From Myxococcus virescens (GTDB lineage: Bacteria > Myxococcota > Myxococcia > Myxococcales > Myxococcaceae), in assembly GCF_900101905.1 (NCBI RefSeq), contig NZ_FNAJ01000013.1, positions 1-64,000 of the forward strand: a DNA stretch of 64,000 nt. The letters are read 5' to 3'. This document shows positions 36,623-46,082 of the stretch, in pieces. Numbering within the stretch: position 1 is the stretch's first letter; each line of letters opens with the position of its first letter. The notes below the pieces were generated by a model that had not been told where the DNA came from, ran no database searches, and saw nothing but the letters and a program-made list of their open reading frames with translations. The position numbers and the translations under genes were made by a program.

Positions 36623-39600
36623 ATGGACCTGAAGCTTCCCTTCGTGGTGGCCCCGCTCAGCGGCCGGCTCGTCGAGGCCTGGGTGCCCGCCTTCTTCCCG
36701 GCGCTGCACAAAGCAGGGCCCAGCCTCTCCATGCTGCGAGACGAACTCGCGCTCGCTGTCATGGAGCGCTTCGAGCGCGAGTCGCCCTCCCAGGTGGCCC
36801 AGTACCAACTTCCACCCCACTTCGCCCTCAAGCACGTCACCGTCGATGCGGAAGGAAGGGACCGGGAGAAGAACCGGCGCGTCGTCCTCCAGGGCACCAT
36901 GTCCGTGCTGCTGGAGAAGTGGCCCCGTGACACCTTCTGGGTCGTTACCCCCACCCGGCTCCCCGCCGCGCGCTTCGCGCTGAACCAGCCCGCGGACCTG
37001 CCCCAGGCGCTCGCGCGCCGGCTGGTGGCGTGGTGTCTGGAACACAACCTGGACTCCCTGGACGCACACTGGGCCCAGGGCCGGGAGCAACTGGAACTCC
37101 TGGAGGTGGATGCGTATGCCCCCTCCGTCCTCCCGCGCACGCCGCCGCGACCGGCCCTGCCCGCACGACGCCGCCGGGCGAAGAACCCGGAGAAGGAAGA
37201 CACCGCGCCCGAAACGCCAGAGCAGCGGGAGCAACGCCGCAACCGGCGGCGCCTCACCCTGGTGGAGCTCCGCGTCGTGGCGCGCAACCTGAGCCACGGT
37301 GCCCGAGACGGCACGCTGGAGCGCTGCTTCGGCCGCGAGGCGCTGGTTCGCGAGCTCGTGGAGGCGCTCGAAGGCCGCGAAGGCTCCGCGCTGGTGCTGG
37401 TGGGTCCCCCTGGCGCGGGCAAGACAGCCCTGATTCATGAAGCGGTGAGCCGGCTCACCGCCCGGCAGGACGCCGCGGGCGTGCGTCGCGACGTGTGGCG
37501 CGTGGACGGCAACCAGTTCATTGCAGGCATGATGTACGTGGGCCAGTGGGAGGCCCGCGCGCGGGGCGTGGTGAAGGAGCTGATGGAGGTCGGCGACCTG
37601 CTCTACGTGGACGACCTGGCCTCGCTCGTCTACGCGGGCCGCACGCGCAATGAGCGCACCAACGTCGCGCAGTTCCTGGAACCCCACATGGCCCGAGGCG
37701 AGCTCACCGTGCTCGCCGAGTCCACACCCGAGCGCTTCGAGCGCGTGCGGGAAGAAGCCCCCACCCTCGCCTCGCTCTTCCGGGTCATCCACGTCCCCGC
37801 GCTGGATGCGCGTGCCACGCTGCCCGCGCTCCTCGGCACCGTGCGAGAACTGGAAGCGGAAGGCACGGACAGTGCGGTCCGGCTCTCGCCGCTGGCGCTG
37901 GAGACCCTGCTCTCCTTGCAGGAGCGCTTCGTGTCGCACGAGGCGTTCCCGGGCAAGGCCGTCCGTCTGCTCCGCCGGGTCATGGCCCGACAGGGCGTCA
38001 ACACCTCGGGCACCCGGCGCTTTTCATCGGGGGACGTCATCGACGCAATGCGGGAGCAGACGGGCCTACCGGACTTCATCCTGGGCAGCGCCCAGCCGAA
38101 GAAGCGCGAAGCGCTGACGTGGGAGATGCAGCGGCAGGTGGCGGGCCAGCCCGAAGCCGTGGAAGCCGTGGTGGACGCCATCCTCACGTTGCAGTCCGCG
38201 CTCCAGCCGTCCGACAAGCCCCTGGCCACCTACCTCTTCGTGGGCCCCACGGGCGTGGGCAAGACGGAGACGGCGAAGGCGCTCGCGCGGACGCTCTTCG
38301 GCGGAGAGCAGCGGCTCATCCGTTTCGACATGTCGGAGTTCGTCACGTCCTCCAGCATCACCCGGCTGCTCGGGCGGCCCGGCGCGCCCGACGGCGAGCT
38401 GACCACCGCGCTGCGCACCCAGCCCTTCTGCGTGGTGCTGTTCGACGAGGTGGAGAAGGCCCATCCCCGCGTGTTCGACGCCCTCCTCCAGTTCCTGGGT
38501 GAGGGACGGCTGACGGACGGAGCGGGACGCACGGTGGATGCCCGGCAGTCCGTCGTCGTGCTCACGAGCAACCTCGGCGTGCGCGAGGCCGCCACCCACA
38601 CCGGCTTCCACCGCGCCGCGGACAGCGCGGAGGCGCACTACCTCTCCGCCGTGCGTGCCTGGTTCCGCCCGGAGTTCTTCAACCGGCTGGACCGGGTGGT
38701 GCCCTTCCGTCCGCTCACGCCCGCCGCGCTGCGCGTGGTGGTGGACCTCGCGCTCGAAGCCCTGCTGTCGCGCCATGGCATCCGGCAGGGCAACGTGCTG
38801 GTGGAGGTCGAGCCGCGCCTGCTGGACCTGCTGGTGGAGGAGGCCTACGACCCGCGCTACGGAGCCCGCCCCCTCAAGCGCGCACTGGAGAAGCGCCTCA
38901 CCTTGCCCCTGGCCCACCACCTGGTGCGGCGGAGCGCGGACGACCTCGCGCGCGTGGAGCTGCTACGGGACGGCAACGACCTGCGCGTGTCGGTGGAGGT
39001 GTTGGTCAACGTGCCTGCGTGGGCACCCGAGCGGCCTGCCTCTGCATGGAGTCTGGCGGAGGTTTCCCGCCTGCTCGAGGAGACCCGTTCGCGGCTGGAG
39101 GCGTTGATGTCGAAGGAGGTGCCCGAGGCGGGAGAACTGGCGGAGCGACTGCACCGGCTGGCGCTCGAGGCCACGGACATCCGTGACTACGAGCTGGTCC
39201 CGCGCGACTTCCAGGACGCGCCGTCGCCTGCGTCCACCGTGAAGCAGATGCTGACGTCGCACTCGAGTCACGTGGGCCACCTGGGCCTGCGGCAGCGCCC
39301 TGCGTATGAGGAGCGCCCGCTGCACGTCTCGAACGAAGAACAGCTCCGCCGCGCACAGCCCCGGGTGTTGGCCCTTCGCGACGAGACCGCCTGGGCCGAA
39401 CATCAGCTCACGCACCTGGCGCGGGGGACGGACGTCGTGACGGTGTTGGTGGAGGGGCTCGGCGACGCGACGCCATCCGCGGTGTGGACCGTGGCCCACT
39501 CCCTCCCCAGCGCGCTCGGGGAGTCGGCGATGTACCTGGAAGCCGTCCATGCCGACGGGCGCACCGAGTGGTTCCAGTCCGGAGACGAGCGGTCCGAGGA

Positions 39601-42301
39601 CCTGACGCTTCGGCGTGTCGCCGTGCGGATGTCAGCCATCGGCCTGCGCGATGTGCTGGCGCCCCTTCGAGGCTATGCGCTGGTGGACCTCGTCCATGGC
39701 GATGGGCCGCGTCAGGTTCTGGTCCGCCTGGAGCACCTGTCCGAAGACATCGGGAGTCTGGAAGACGTGCCGCGCGTGATGGCGGCATGGGATGAGGCAG
39801 TCGTCCGCGAACGCGATGCCCGTAGGAGCGGCGCCGCGTCAGTGGGCGCGGCCAGCCACGTCATCCTGCGTGGCCGCGAGGGTGTCACGACTGGACGGCC
39901 GCACGACTCGACCGAACTCACGCACGTCGCGAGCGGACGCCGCCCCAGGGAGGCGCTCGCATGGGCCGCGAGGGTGCTCCGGGAACCAGCCAGGGACACG
40001 ACTGACATGGAAAAGAACGTCCACCTCTTCGTGCGCACCTATCCCGGGCTGGGCGTGGCGGCGCATGTCCTCACCCACCCGCACCTGGCGGCCTTCGCGC
40101 CGACGCTGCACGCCGCGAGGCTCGACATCGCGGCGGTGGTGGGACGGCTCCTCAAGCGAGGAGCGCTCTGGGACGAGGAGACCCACTGGAGCGATTTGCG
40201 CCAGCGGAAGACGACGCTGACGGTGCGCGCGCTCGAACACGGGAAGATGCTGTCCGTTCCCCTGCGCCTCACCGTGCTCACGCACGGGGTGAAGGCCCGC
40301 ACCGCACGCAAGGGAGCACCGGCGCGCCAGTCCCTGCGCGTGTGGGTGCCTCGCGTGGACGTCAAGGGCACGCTGCACGATGCGGCGGACCTGGAGCCCT
40401 TCGTCGAGGAGCTGGTCCGCCACGAGCTCTATCTCGCGTCGCTCGACCGGCTGCACTCGCTGGCCTACGTGGGCGAGGAACAGGTAGAGACGCTGTCAGT
40501 GCCCGTCCGCTTCCGGGACACGCCGCGTGCCCGCGCGCTCGATGCCGCGAAGCCGCAGCGGCGGCAGGCGCCACCACCGGGGCTCGCGGAAGCCAGCCGG
40601 TGTCTCAATGAGGAAGCCCGCGCGGGTTTGCTGGAACGCGCCTGGGAACGGGACCTGGAGGTGTCCCGGCTCGCAGAGGCCGTCACCTCGCGCACCCGAG
40701 CCAGCGTGCTCCTGGTGGGCCCGTCGTCCGTGGGCAAGACGGCCCTGGTTCATGAGCTCGTGCACCGTGCGGAGGCGGCCACCACGGGTTCGCCGCTTCA
40801 CGGGTTGGAGGTCTTCAGCTCCTCCGGAGGCCGCATCATGGCGGGCATGCGCTACCTGGGGCAGTGGCAGGAGCGCGTGAAGCACATGGTGGAGGCCCTG
40901 CGTGTTCGCCGGGCCGTGCTGCACCTCGACAGCCTGTCGGAGCTGCTGTCCCTGGGGAGCGGCGACACGGGGCTGGATGTGGCGCGTCAGTTGCTCCCCG
41001 CATTGGAAAGTGGCGAAGTCTCTCTCGTCCTGGAGGCGACACCGGAGGACGTGGCCCGCGCGGAGCGGACCCACGCCGCGTTCCTGCAATCGCTCCGGCA
41101 CATCGCCGTGGCACCCCTTTCGGCCCAGGCCGCACGCACCGCGCTTCAGCAGGCCTCGCATCGGGTGGGCCGCGCTCGCAAGGTGCGCTTCACGCCCGAC
41201 GCACTGGACCGCGCCAGCGAACTCACGGAGCGCTTCGGCTCGGGCCCTTCGCCCGGAGGCGCGATGTCCCTGCTGCGCGCCGCCAGCACGGAGCCCGGCG
41301 CGACCGGAGAAGTGAACGCCGCTTCGGTGACGCGCGCCTTCTGCACCCGGACCGGGTACCCGCTCGAGCTGGTGGACTCCGCCATCCGGTTGGACCCGGA
41401 TGCCCTGCTCCGCCGCTTCCGCGAGCGCGTGGTGGGCCAGGACGAGGCCACCCTCCTCCTGCGCAACCTGGTCGTCACGCTGAAAACGGGCCTGGCGGAC
41501 CCCTCGCGTCCGCTGGGCGCCTTCCTGCTGCTGGGTCCCACCGGCGTGGGCAAGACAGAGTCGGCGCTCGCTTTGGCGGAGTACCTGTTTGGCGACGTGG
41601 CCCGGCTGGCGCGCTTCGACATGGCGGAGTACGCCGCGCCTGGCAGCGCCACCCGGCTGGTGGGAGAAGCGGGAGGCCAACAAGGCAGCCTGGCGCGGCG
41701 CGTCCGCGAGCAGCCCTTCGGCGTGGTGCTGCTGGACGAAATCGAAAAAGCGGATGCGGGCGTCCATGACCTGCTGTTGCAGGTGCTTGGCGAAGGCCGG
41801 CTCACGGACGCCACTGGCCGCACCGTCAGCTTCCGCAACACCGTGGTGCTGCTCACCAGCAACCTGGGCGCGGACAGCGCGGGGCGCTCGCTGGGCTTCG
41901 GGGAGCGCGGCGCCCTGGAGCGGGCGGCGCACTACCTGGGGGCCGCGGCGGCCTTCTTCCGGCCGGAGCTGCTGAACCGGTTGGACCGGGTGGTGCCCTA
42001 CCGCGCGCTCACGGAGGACGTCATTGAATCACTCGCCCGGCGCGCGCTGGAGGCGGCCCTCTCTCGCGAGGGGCTCAGCCGCCGGGGCGTGAAGGTGACC
42101 TTCGGCGAGGACGTGGTGAAGCACCTGGCGCGCAGCGGCTTCGACGCACGCTATGGGGCCAGGCCTCTCAAGCGCGCCGTGGAGCAACAGGTGGTCGCGC
42201 CCCTGGCGCGGTGGTTGGCGGCTCAGGCCACCTGCGCTCCGCCCCAGGTGGTGCTCCGCGTGGGGGCTGAGGGGCGGATTGCGTTGAGCGGCCTCGAATG
42301 A
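36623..42301 (+). CDS. Giant tandem Hsp100 protein with four AAA+ modules
   Basis: An 1892-residue chain that looks like two Hsp100 proteins fused head to tail. Half one: N-terminal domain (about 1-190), basic linker, NBD1 GPPGAGKT (about 259), NBD2 GPTGVGKT (about 540), sensor-2 RYGARPLKRALE (about 750). Half two: N-terminal domain starting near MEKNVHLFVRTYPGLG (residue 1129), NBD3 GPSSVGKT (about 1367), NBD4 GPTGVGKT (about 1640), sensor-2 RYGARPLKRAVE (about 1850). NBD1 and NBD3 lack the Walker B Glu (YVDDLAS and HLDSLSE) while NBD2 and NBD4 keep DEVEKAH/DEIEKAD. Residues about 1065-1128 between the halves are low-complexity, as if an intergenic region were translated. The ATG at 36623 is 5 bases after the preceding ATPase stop, so the two are one operon. 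Substrate unknown. Confidence 0.85.
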   Translation: MDLKLPFVVAPLSGRLVEAWVPAFFPALHKAGPSLSMLRDELALAVMERFERESPSQVAQYQLPPHFALKHVTVDAEGRDREKNRRVVLQGTMSVLLEKWPRDTFWVVTPTRLPAARFALNQPADLPQALARRLVAWCLEHNLDSLDAHWAQGREQLELLEVDAYAPSVLPRTPPRPALPARRRRAKNPEKEDTAPETPEQREQRRNRRRLTLVELRVVARNLSHGARDGTLERCFGREALVRELVEALEGREGSALVLVGPPGAGKTALIHEAVSRLTARQDAAGVRRDVWRVDGNQFIAGMMYVGQWEARARGVVKELMEVGDLLYVDDLASLVYAGRTRNERTNVAQFLEPHMARGELTVLAESTPERFERVREEAPTLASLFRVIHVPALDARATLPALLGTVRELEAEGTDSAVRLSPLALETLLSLQERFVSHEAFPGKAVRLLRRVMARQGVNTSGTRRFSSGDVIDAMREQTGLPDFILGSAQPKKREALTWEMQRQVAGQPEAVEAVVDAILTLQSALQPSDKPLATYLFVGPTGVGKTETAKALARTLFGGEQRLIRFDMSEFVTSSSITRLLGRPGAPDGELTTALRTQPFCVVLFDEVEKAHPRVFDALLQFLGEGRLTDGAGRTVDARQSVVVLTSNLGVREAATHTGFHRAADSAEAHYLSAVRAWFRPEFFNRLDRVVPFRPLTPAALRVVVDLALEALLSRHGIRQGNVLVEVEPRLLDLLVEEAYDPRYGARPLKRALEKRLTLPLAHHLVRRSADDLARVELLRDGNDLRVSVEVLVNVPAWAPERPASAWSLAEVSRLLEETRSRLEALMSKEVPEAGELAERLHRLALEATDIRDYELVPRDFQDAPSPASTVKQMLTSHSSHVGHLGLRQRPAYEERPLHVSNEEQLRRAQPRVLALRDETAWAEHQLTHLARGTDVVTVLVEGLGDATPSAVWTVAHSLPSALGESAMYLEAVHADGRTEWFQSGDERSEDLTLRRVAVRMSAIGLRDVLAPLRGYALVDLVHGDGPRQVLVRLEHLSEDIGSLEDVPRVMAAWDEAVVRERDARRSGAASVGAASHVILRGREGVTTGRPHDSTELTHVASGRRPREALAWAARVLREPARDTTDMEKNVHLFVRTYPGLGVAAHVLTHPHLAAFAPTLHAARLDIAAVVGRLLKRGALWDEETHWSDLRQRKTTLTVRALEHGKMLSVPLRLTVLTHGVKARTARKGAPARQSLRVWVPRVDVKGTLHDAADLEPFVEELVRHELYLASLDRLHSLAYVGEEQVETLSVPVRFRDTPRARALDAAKPQRRQAPPPGLAEASRCLNEEARAGLLERAWERDLEVSRLAEAVTSRTRASVLLVGPSSVGKTALVHELVHRAEAATTGSPLHGLEVFSSSGGRIMAGMRYLGQWQERVKHMVEALRVRRAVLHLDSLSELLSLGSGDTGLDVARQLLPALESGEVSLVLEATPEDVARAERTHAAFLQSLRHIAVAPLSAQAARTALQQASHRVGRARKVRFTPDALDRASELTERFGSGPSPGGAMSLLRAASTEPGATGEVNAASVTRAFCTRTGYPLELVDSAIRLDPDALLRRFRERVVGQDEATLLLRNLVVTLKTGLADPSRPLGAFLLLGPTGVGKTESALALAEYLFGDVARLARFDMAEYAAPGSATRLVGEAGGQQGSLARRVREQPFGVVLLDEIEKADAGVHDLLLQVLGEGRLTDATGRTVSFRNTVVLLTSNLGADSAGRSLGFGERGALERAAHYLGAAAAFFRPELLNRLDRVVPYRALTEDVIESLARRALEAALSREGLSRRGVKVTFGEDVVKHLARSGFDARYGARPLKRAVEQQVVAPLARWLAAQATCAPPQVVLRVGAEGRIALSGLE

Positions 42302-42314
42302 CCTCCGAGGCCGC
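42288..42314 (+). terminator. Hairpin across the stop codon of the tandem ATPase
   Basis: GCGGCCTCG at 42288-42296 pairs perfectly with CGAGGCCGC at 42306-42314. It spans the stop codon and separates this operon from the convergent superoxide dismutase gene. No T-tract is present, so efficiency is uncertain. Confidence 0.5.
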
Positions 42315-42346
42315 CCAGGCCAGCGATGGACGCTGTGCGGTGCGAC

Positions 42347-42928
42347 CTAGACCTTGAAGTTCTGGGCCACGAAGTCCCAGTTCACGAGGTGCGTCAGGAA
42401 CGTCTCGATGAACTTCGGACGCGCGTTCCGGAAGTCGATGTAATACGCGTGCTCCCACACGTCGATGGTCAGCAGGGCCTTCTGGCCGTGCTTCATCGGC
42501 AGGTCCGCGTTGCCCGTCTTGGTGACCTTGAGCTTGCCGCCCTCCAGCACCAGCCAGGCCCAGCCCGAGCCGAATTGCGTGGCCGCGGCGGTGGAGAACT
42601 CCTCCTTGAACTTCTCGAAGGAGCCGAAGTCACGGTCGATGGCCGCCGCGAGCTCACCCGTCGGCTTGCCGCCGCCAGCGGGCTTCATGCACTGCCAGAA
42701 GAAGGTGTGGTTCCACACCTGCGCGGCGTTGTTGAACACGCCACCGTCGCTGTTGAGGATGACCTCCTCCAACGACTTGTTCGCCTCCGGCTTGCCGTCC
42801 AGGAGCTTGTTCAGGTTGTTGACGTAGGCGGCGTGGTGCTTGTCGTGGTGGAACTCGAGCGTCTCCGCGCTCATGTGCGGCGCGAGGGCGTCCTTCTTGT
42901 AAGGCAGATCAGGCAACGTGAACGGCAT
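42347..42928 (-). CDS. sodB: Iron superoxide dismutase SodB
   Basis: SodB dismutates superoxide to peroxide and oxygen. The 193-residue length is classical. Metal ligands are His27 ([13 protein letters not shown]), the His of [10 protein letters not shown] near residue 74 and Asp/His of [11 protein letters not shown] near residues 158/162. FGSGWAWLV and the AATQFGSG context favour Fe over Mn. AAAGGAAA six bases before the ATG at 42928 sets the start. It follows the flavin reductase gene by 25 bases and is likely co-transcribed, an association of superoxide defence with a flavin-dependent superoxide source (inference). Confidence 0.96.
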   Translation of the reverse strand: MPFTLPDLPYKKDALAPHMSAETLEFHHDKHHAAYVNNLNKLLDGKPEANKSLEEVILNSDGGVFNNAAQVWNHTFFWQCMKPAGGGKPTGELAAAIDRDFGSFEKFKEEFSTAAATQFGSGWAWLVLEGGKLKVTKTGNADLPMKHGQKALLTIDVWEHAYYIDFRNARPKFIETFLTHLVNWDFVAQNFKV

Positions 42929-42953
42929 GGTCGTTTCCTTTCGGTGTGAGAGG

Positions 42954-43454
42954 TCAGGCGCCATCGCTATCAGACGGCGGCAGAGAGGTCACGGTTCGAT
43001 AGCCCCGCGCCCAATAAAGAAGGGGCTCCTGCGGACGTCCCTCATGAAGACGTGTGACGCGGCCGACAATCAGCGTGTGGTCACCGTAACGGTGCAGGCC
43101 ATGGACCTGGCATGACAGCCCCACCAGGCTGTCCCGCACGAAGGCGTCCGCGTCGAAGAACTGCGCATCCAGTTCCCCCTTCGCGCACTGCACGGAGATG
43201 GAACGTTGTGCGGCGGACAGGATGCTGAGCGTGAAGACGCCGGAGACCTCCACCCGCTTCAAGGTGCGGGACGCATCCGACAACGCCACCACCACCAGCG
43301 GCGGGTCCAGCGACAGGGAACTGAAGGAGCTCACCGTCGTCGCCCGCAGGCCTTCGGTGTCCCGTATCGCCACCACGGCCACGCCGCTGGCCCACCGGGC
43401 CATGGCATCCCGGAAGCCGCGCGCGTCTACACCTTCTGGCGTGCTCTGCGTCAT
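42954..43454 (-). CDS. Flavin reductase-like FMN-binding protein
   Basis: The 166-residue product is a flavin reductase-like (HpaC/RutF type) split-barrel: [39 protein letters not shown], then [12 protein letters not shown] and the C-terminal [10 protein letters not shown]. Such enzymes reduce FMN/FAD with NAD(P)H and hand it to a monooxygenase. No monooxygenase partner is adjacent; sodB follows directly. Confidence 0.88.
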   Translation of the reverse strand: MTQSTPEGVDARGFRDAMARWASGVAVVAIRDTEGLRATTVSSFSSLSLDPPLVVVALSDASRTLKRVEVSGVFTLSILSAAQRSISVQCAKGELDAQFFDADAFVRDSLVGLSCQVHGLHRYGDHTLIVGRVTRLHEGRPQEPLLYWARGYRTVTSLPPSDSDGA

Positions 43455-43496
43455 GCCCCCTGGATACAGGCGCTCCGCCCACCTGTCATCACACCT

Positions 43497-43510
43497 GCCA
43501 ATAGATTGGC
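43497..43510. promoter_or_regulatory. Palindrome upstream of the flavin reductase gene
   Basis: GCCAAT at 43497-43502 and ATTGGC at 43505-43510 form a perfect inverted repeat with a 2-base centre, 43 bases upstream of the flavin reductase ATG. It is a candidate operator for the flavin reductase-sodB unit; no regulator gene is adjacent. Confidence 0.35.
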
Positions 43511-43663
43511 GGGTTGTTGTTCCAATGGCAGGGGTCTGGTGTACCCACCAGAAGACCTGCCCTGAACGAAGTCAACGGACCTCCGTGGTCTGCGAATGAC
43601 CCATACCTGGAGTGAATCCACCCAAGTCCCCCGCGCCTCCGCCTTCTCAATGAGGACGGAACG

Positions 43664-43807
43664 ATGCGTCGGAGCCGGAAGGGAGCACTGCTGTGGAGCA
43701 TTCCGCTGGGCGTGCTGAGTGCCTGCGGTGGAGCACCTGACGCAGCCCGCGCCCGAAACCCGAGGCGCGCCGTCCTGGTGCCTGGAGCCCCCAGGCACCG
43801 GACATGA
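43664..43807 (+). CDS. Small lipoprotein-like ORF in the 43455-43810 gap
   Basis: This 47-residue plus-strand frame begins MRRSRKGALLWSIPLGVLSAC, but only the lipobox matters: a basic N-region, a hydrophobic core and LSAC with the lipid-modifiable Cys at about residue 21. GAGG lies about nine bases before the ATG. The mature part is only about 27 residues, basic and Pro-rich, without a recognisable domain. It could be a real small lipoprotein or a fragment of a decayed lipoprotein gene; the remainder of this 356-base gap holds the palindrome at 43497-43510 and no other gene I can see. Confidence 0.45.
   Translation: MRRSRKGALLWSIPLGVLSACGGAPDAARARNPRRAVLVPGAPRHRT
43775..43801 (-). terminator. 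Hairpin 3' of iorB
   Basis: GGTGCCTGG at 43777-43785 pairs perfectly with CCAGGCACC at 43791-43799, extended by one or two pairs outward. On the minus strand it begins about ten bases after the iorB stop, consistent with termination of that operon, but lacks a U-tract. Confidence 0.45.
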
Positions 43808-43810
43808 CAC

Positions 43811-46072
43811 TCAGACGGCCAGCGTGCGGGACACCGGCAGCTCGCGGATGCGCGTGCCCGTGAGCGCGAAGATGGCGTTGATGATGGCGGGCGCCACCGG
43901 AGGCACGCCGGGCTCACCAATGCCCCCGGACGGCAGCTCACTGGGGACGATGTCGACATGAATCTTCCGCGGCGCCTCGCCGATGCGCACCAGCTTGAGG
44001 TCGCGGAAGTTCGACTGCTCCGTCACGCCGCCCTTCATGGTGACGGCGCCATGCAACGCGATGCTCATGCCGAAGATGATCGAGCCCTCCATCTGGGAGC
44101 GCACGCGTTCCGGATTGAGAATCGTCCCGGCATCCACCGACACCCACGCCTCGTCGACGCGGATGCGCCCCTGGTCATCCTTGACCACCGAGGCCACCAC
44201 GGCCACGTAGCTGAGGAAGCTGCGGTGCGCGGCGAGCCCCAGCGCCCGGCCATTCGCCTTGCGCGCGTCCCAGCCGGACATCGCCGTCACGCGCTCGATG
44301 ACGCCGCGCAAGCGCCCCGCGTCCACGGGGTGGTCCTCCACCGACGCGCCGTAGTTCCGCAGCGCGGTGATGCCCAGCTCCTGGAGCGACGCCTTGCGCG
44401 GCGGCCCCAGCACCTCCAGGAGCATGTCGCGCGAGTCCGTGCCACGAAGGTGCGCCAGCTCGTCCACGAAGGCGTTCACGGAGAAGGCGTGGAAGATGTT
44501 GTAGACGGACCGGAGCCAGCCGATGCGCACGTGCGGAGGCGCCTCGCAGGTCTCCGCCCGGACGTTGGGCACGGAGAGCGCCAGGTCGAGCACGCCCTGC
44601 TGGAGATCCGACGGGCTGGGCCGCGTGGCCTGCGCGAAGGTGGACGCGATGGGCGGGAACGCGGTGCGGTGCCGCCACGCGATGACCTTGCCGGATGCAT
44701 CCAGCCCAGCGGTGAGCTGCTGCGCGCTGACGGGGTGGTAGTAGTCGTGCCGGACGTCGTCCTCGCGCGTCCATTGCACGCGCACCGGAACGCCCGCTTC
44801 CTTCGCCAGCCACACCACCTCGGCGATGAAGTCCGCCTTGGACTTGCGGCCGAAACCTCCGCCCAGGAACGTGACGTGGACCTGGACCTTCTCCTCCGGC
44901 AGCTCCGCCGTCGTTGCCGCCACGCTGCGCGCGGCCTGCGGATGCTGTGTGGGCGCCCAGACCTCACACGTCCCGTTCTCCACTCGCGCCAGGGCCACGG
45001 GAGGCTCCATGGGAATGTGGGACTGGTGGGGAACGTGGTACTCGGCCTGAACGACGCGGGCGGCGGAAGCGAGCGCCGCGTCGATGTCACCGACGTTGCG
45101 CGCCACCGTTCCTGGCTCGCGAATCGACGCCGTCAGCAGCTCCCGGTACGTCGTCGAGTCATAGGAGGCGTTCGGCCCCTCCTCCCAGGTGATGTCCAGG
45201 GCCTCGCGCCCGCGCATCGCCGCCCAGGTGTTCTCCGCGAGCACCGCGACGCCGCCCCAGAACTGGAACGTGTAGGGCGGCTTCGGCGCGGGCAGCTCGA
45301 GAACCTTCTTCACCCCGGGCACCGCGAGCGCGCGGGTGGCGTCGAAGCGAACGACCTTGCCGCCCACGACAGGCGGGCGCGCCACCACGGCGATGAGCAT
45401 GCCCGGCAGACGGATGTCGGCGCCGAACACCGCGGTTCCCGTCACATAGGCCGGGCCATCCAGCAGCGGCATGGGCCGGCCCGCCATCCGCAGCTCACTC
45501 TTGGGCCGCAGCTTGACGTCCTTCGCCTTCGGGATGGGCAGCCTCGACGCATCGGCCACGAGCTCGCCAAAGCCCAGCGAGCGCTTGCCGTCGCGGAGGA
45601 ACACCGCGTGGTCGCGGGCCTCGCACGCCTCCGGCTTCACCTTCCAGCGGCGGGCGGCGGCGGCCACCAGCATCACCCGAGCGGTGGCACCCATGCGGCG
45701 GATGTCGTCGTACACGCCCCGCACGCTGCTGGAGCCGTCCGTGTTCTGGTCGCCGTAGACCTTGTCACCGTCGGCCTGGGCCACCGTCACCCGCGCCATG
45801 TCCGCGCCCATCTCATCGGCGACGAGCACCGGCAGCGAGCTGCGCACGCCCTGCCCCATCTCCGAGCGGGCACAGACGATGGTGACCGCTCCGTCCGGAG
45901 CCACGTGGACGAACACGTTCGGGTTCAACCCCGGAGCGCCCTTCGCCGTGGAGGCATTACTGGCCGCCGCGGCCAGGCCCCCGGAGAAGACACCCAGGGC
46001 GAGCCCTCCCACGGACAGATTCAGCCCTTCCAGGAACGAGCGCCGGCTAATCAACGTGAGCAGCTTCGTCAT
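43811..46072 (-). CDS. IorB-type molybdopterin oxidoreductase large subunit
   Basis: The 753-residue protein belongs to the xanthine dehydrogenase/aldehyde oxidase superfamily, isoquinoline 1-oxidoreductase beta group (IorB). A Tat-like signal is present (ISRRSFLEGL followed by a Gly/Ala-rich hydrophobic stretch, about 8-37). Molybdopterin-binding motifs include FVHVAPDGAVTIVCARSEMGQG, HVTFLGGGFGRKS and near the C-terminus ELPSGGIGEPGVPPVAPAI, which carries the active-site Glu of GIGE. It should hydroxylate a nitrogen heterocycle or oxidise an aldehyde, with electrons passing to the adjacent Fe-S subunit. The true substrate is not predictable. Confidence 0.92.
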   Translation of the reverse strand: MTKLLTLISRRSFLEGLNLSVGGLALGVFSGGLAAAASNASTAKGAPGLNPNVFVHVAPDGAVTIVCARSEMGQGVRSSLPVLVADEMGADMARVTVAQADGDKVYGDQNTDGSSSVRGVYDDIRRMGATARVMLVAAAARRWKVKPEACEARDHAVFLRDGKRSLGFGELVADASRLPIPKAKDVKLRPKSELRMAGRPMPLLDGPAYVTGTAVFGADIRLPGMLIAVVARPPVVGGKVVRFDATRALAVPGVKKVLELPAPKPPYTFQFWGGVAVLAENTWAAMRGREALDITWEEGPNASYDSTTYRELLTASIREPGTVARNVGDIDAALASAARVVQAEYHVPHQSHIPMEPPVALARVENGTCEVWAPTQHPQAARSVAATTAELPEEKVQVHVTFLGGGFGRKSKADFIAEVVWLAKEAGVPVRVQWTREDDVRHDYYHPVSAQQLTAGLDASGKVIAWRHRTAFPPIASTFAQATRPSPSDLQQGVLDLALSVPNVRAETCEAPPHVRIGWLRSVYNIFHAFSVNAFVDELAHLRGTDSRDMLLEVLGPPRKASLQELGITALRNYGASVEDHPVDAGRLRGVIERVTAMSGWDARKANGRALGLAAHRSFLSYVAVVASVVKDDQGRIRVDEAWVSVDAGTILNPERVRSQMEGSIIFGMSIALHGAVTMKGGVTEQSNFRDLKLVRIGEAPRKIHVDIVPSELPSGGIGEPGVPPVAPAIINAIFALTGTRIRELPVSRTLAV

Positions 46073-46082
46073 GGCGGCCTCG

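Noticed and set aside
39000-39800. A second release-factor-2-like region in the middle of the tandem ATPase
   Set aside because: Some spacing resembles the 33210 protein (VEGLGDATPSAVW then a later GYALVDL), but identity to RF2 is too low to claim by eye; profile search would be needed.
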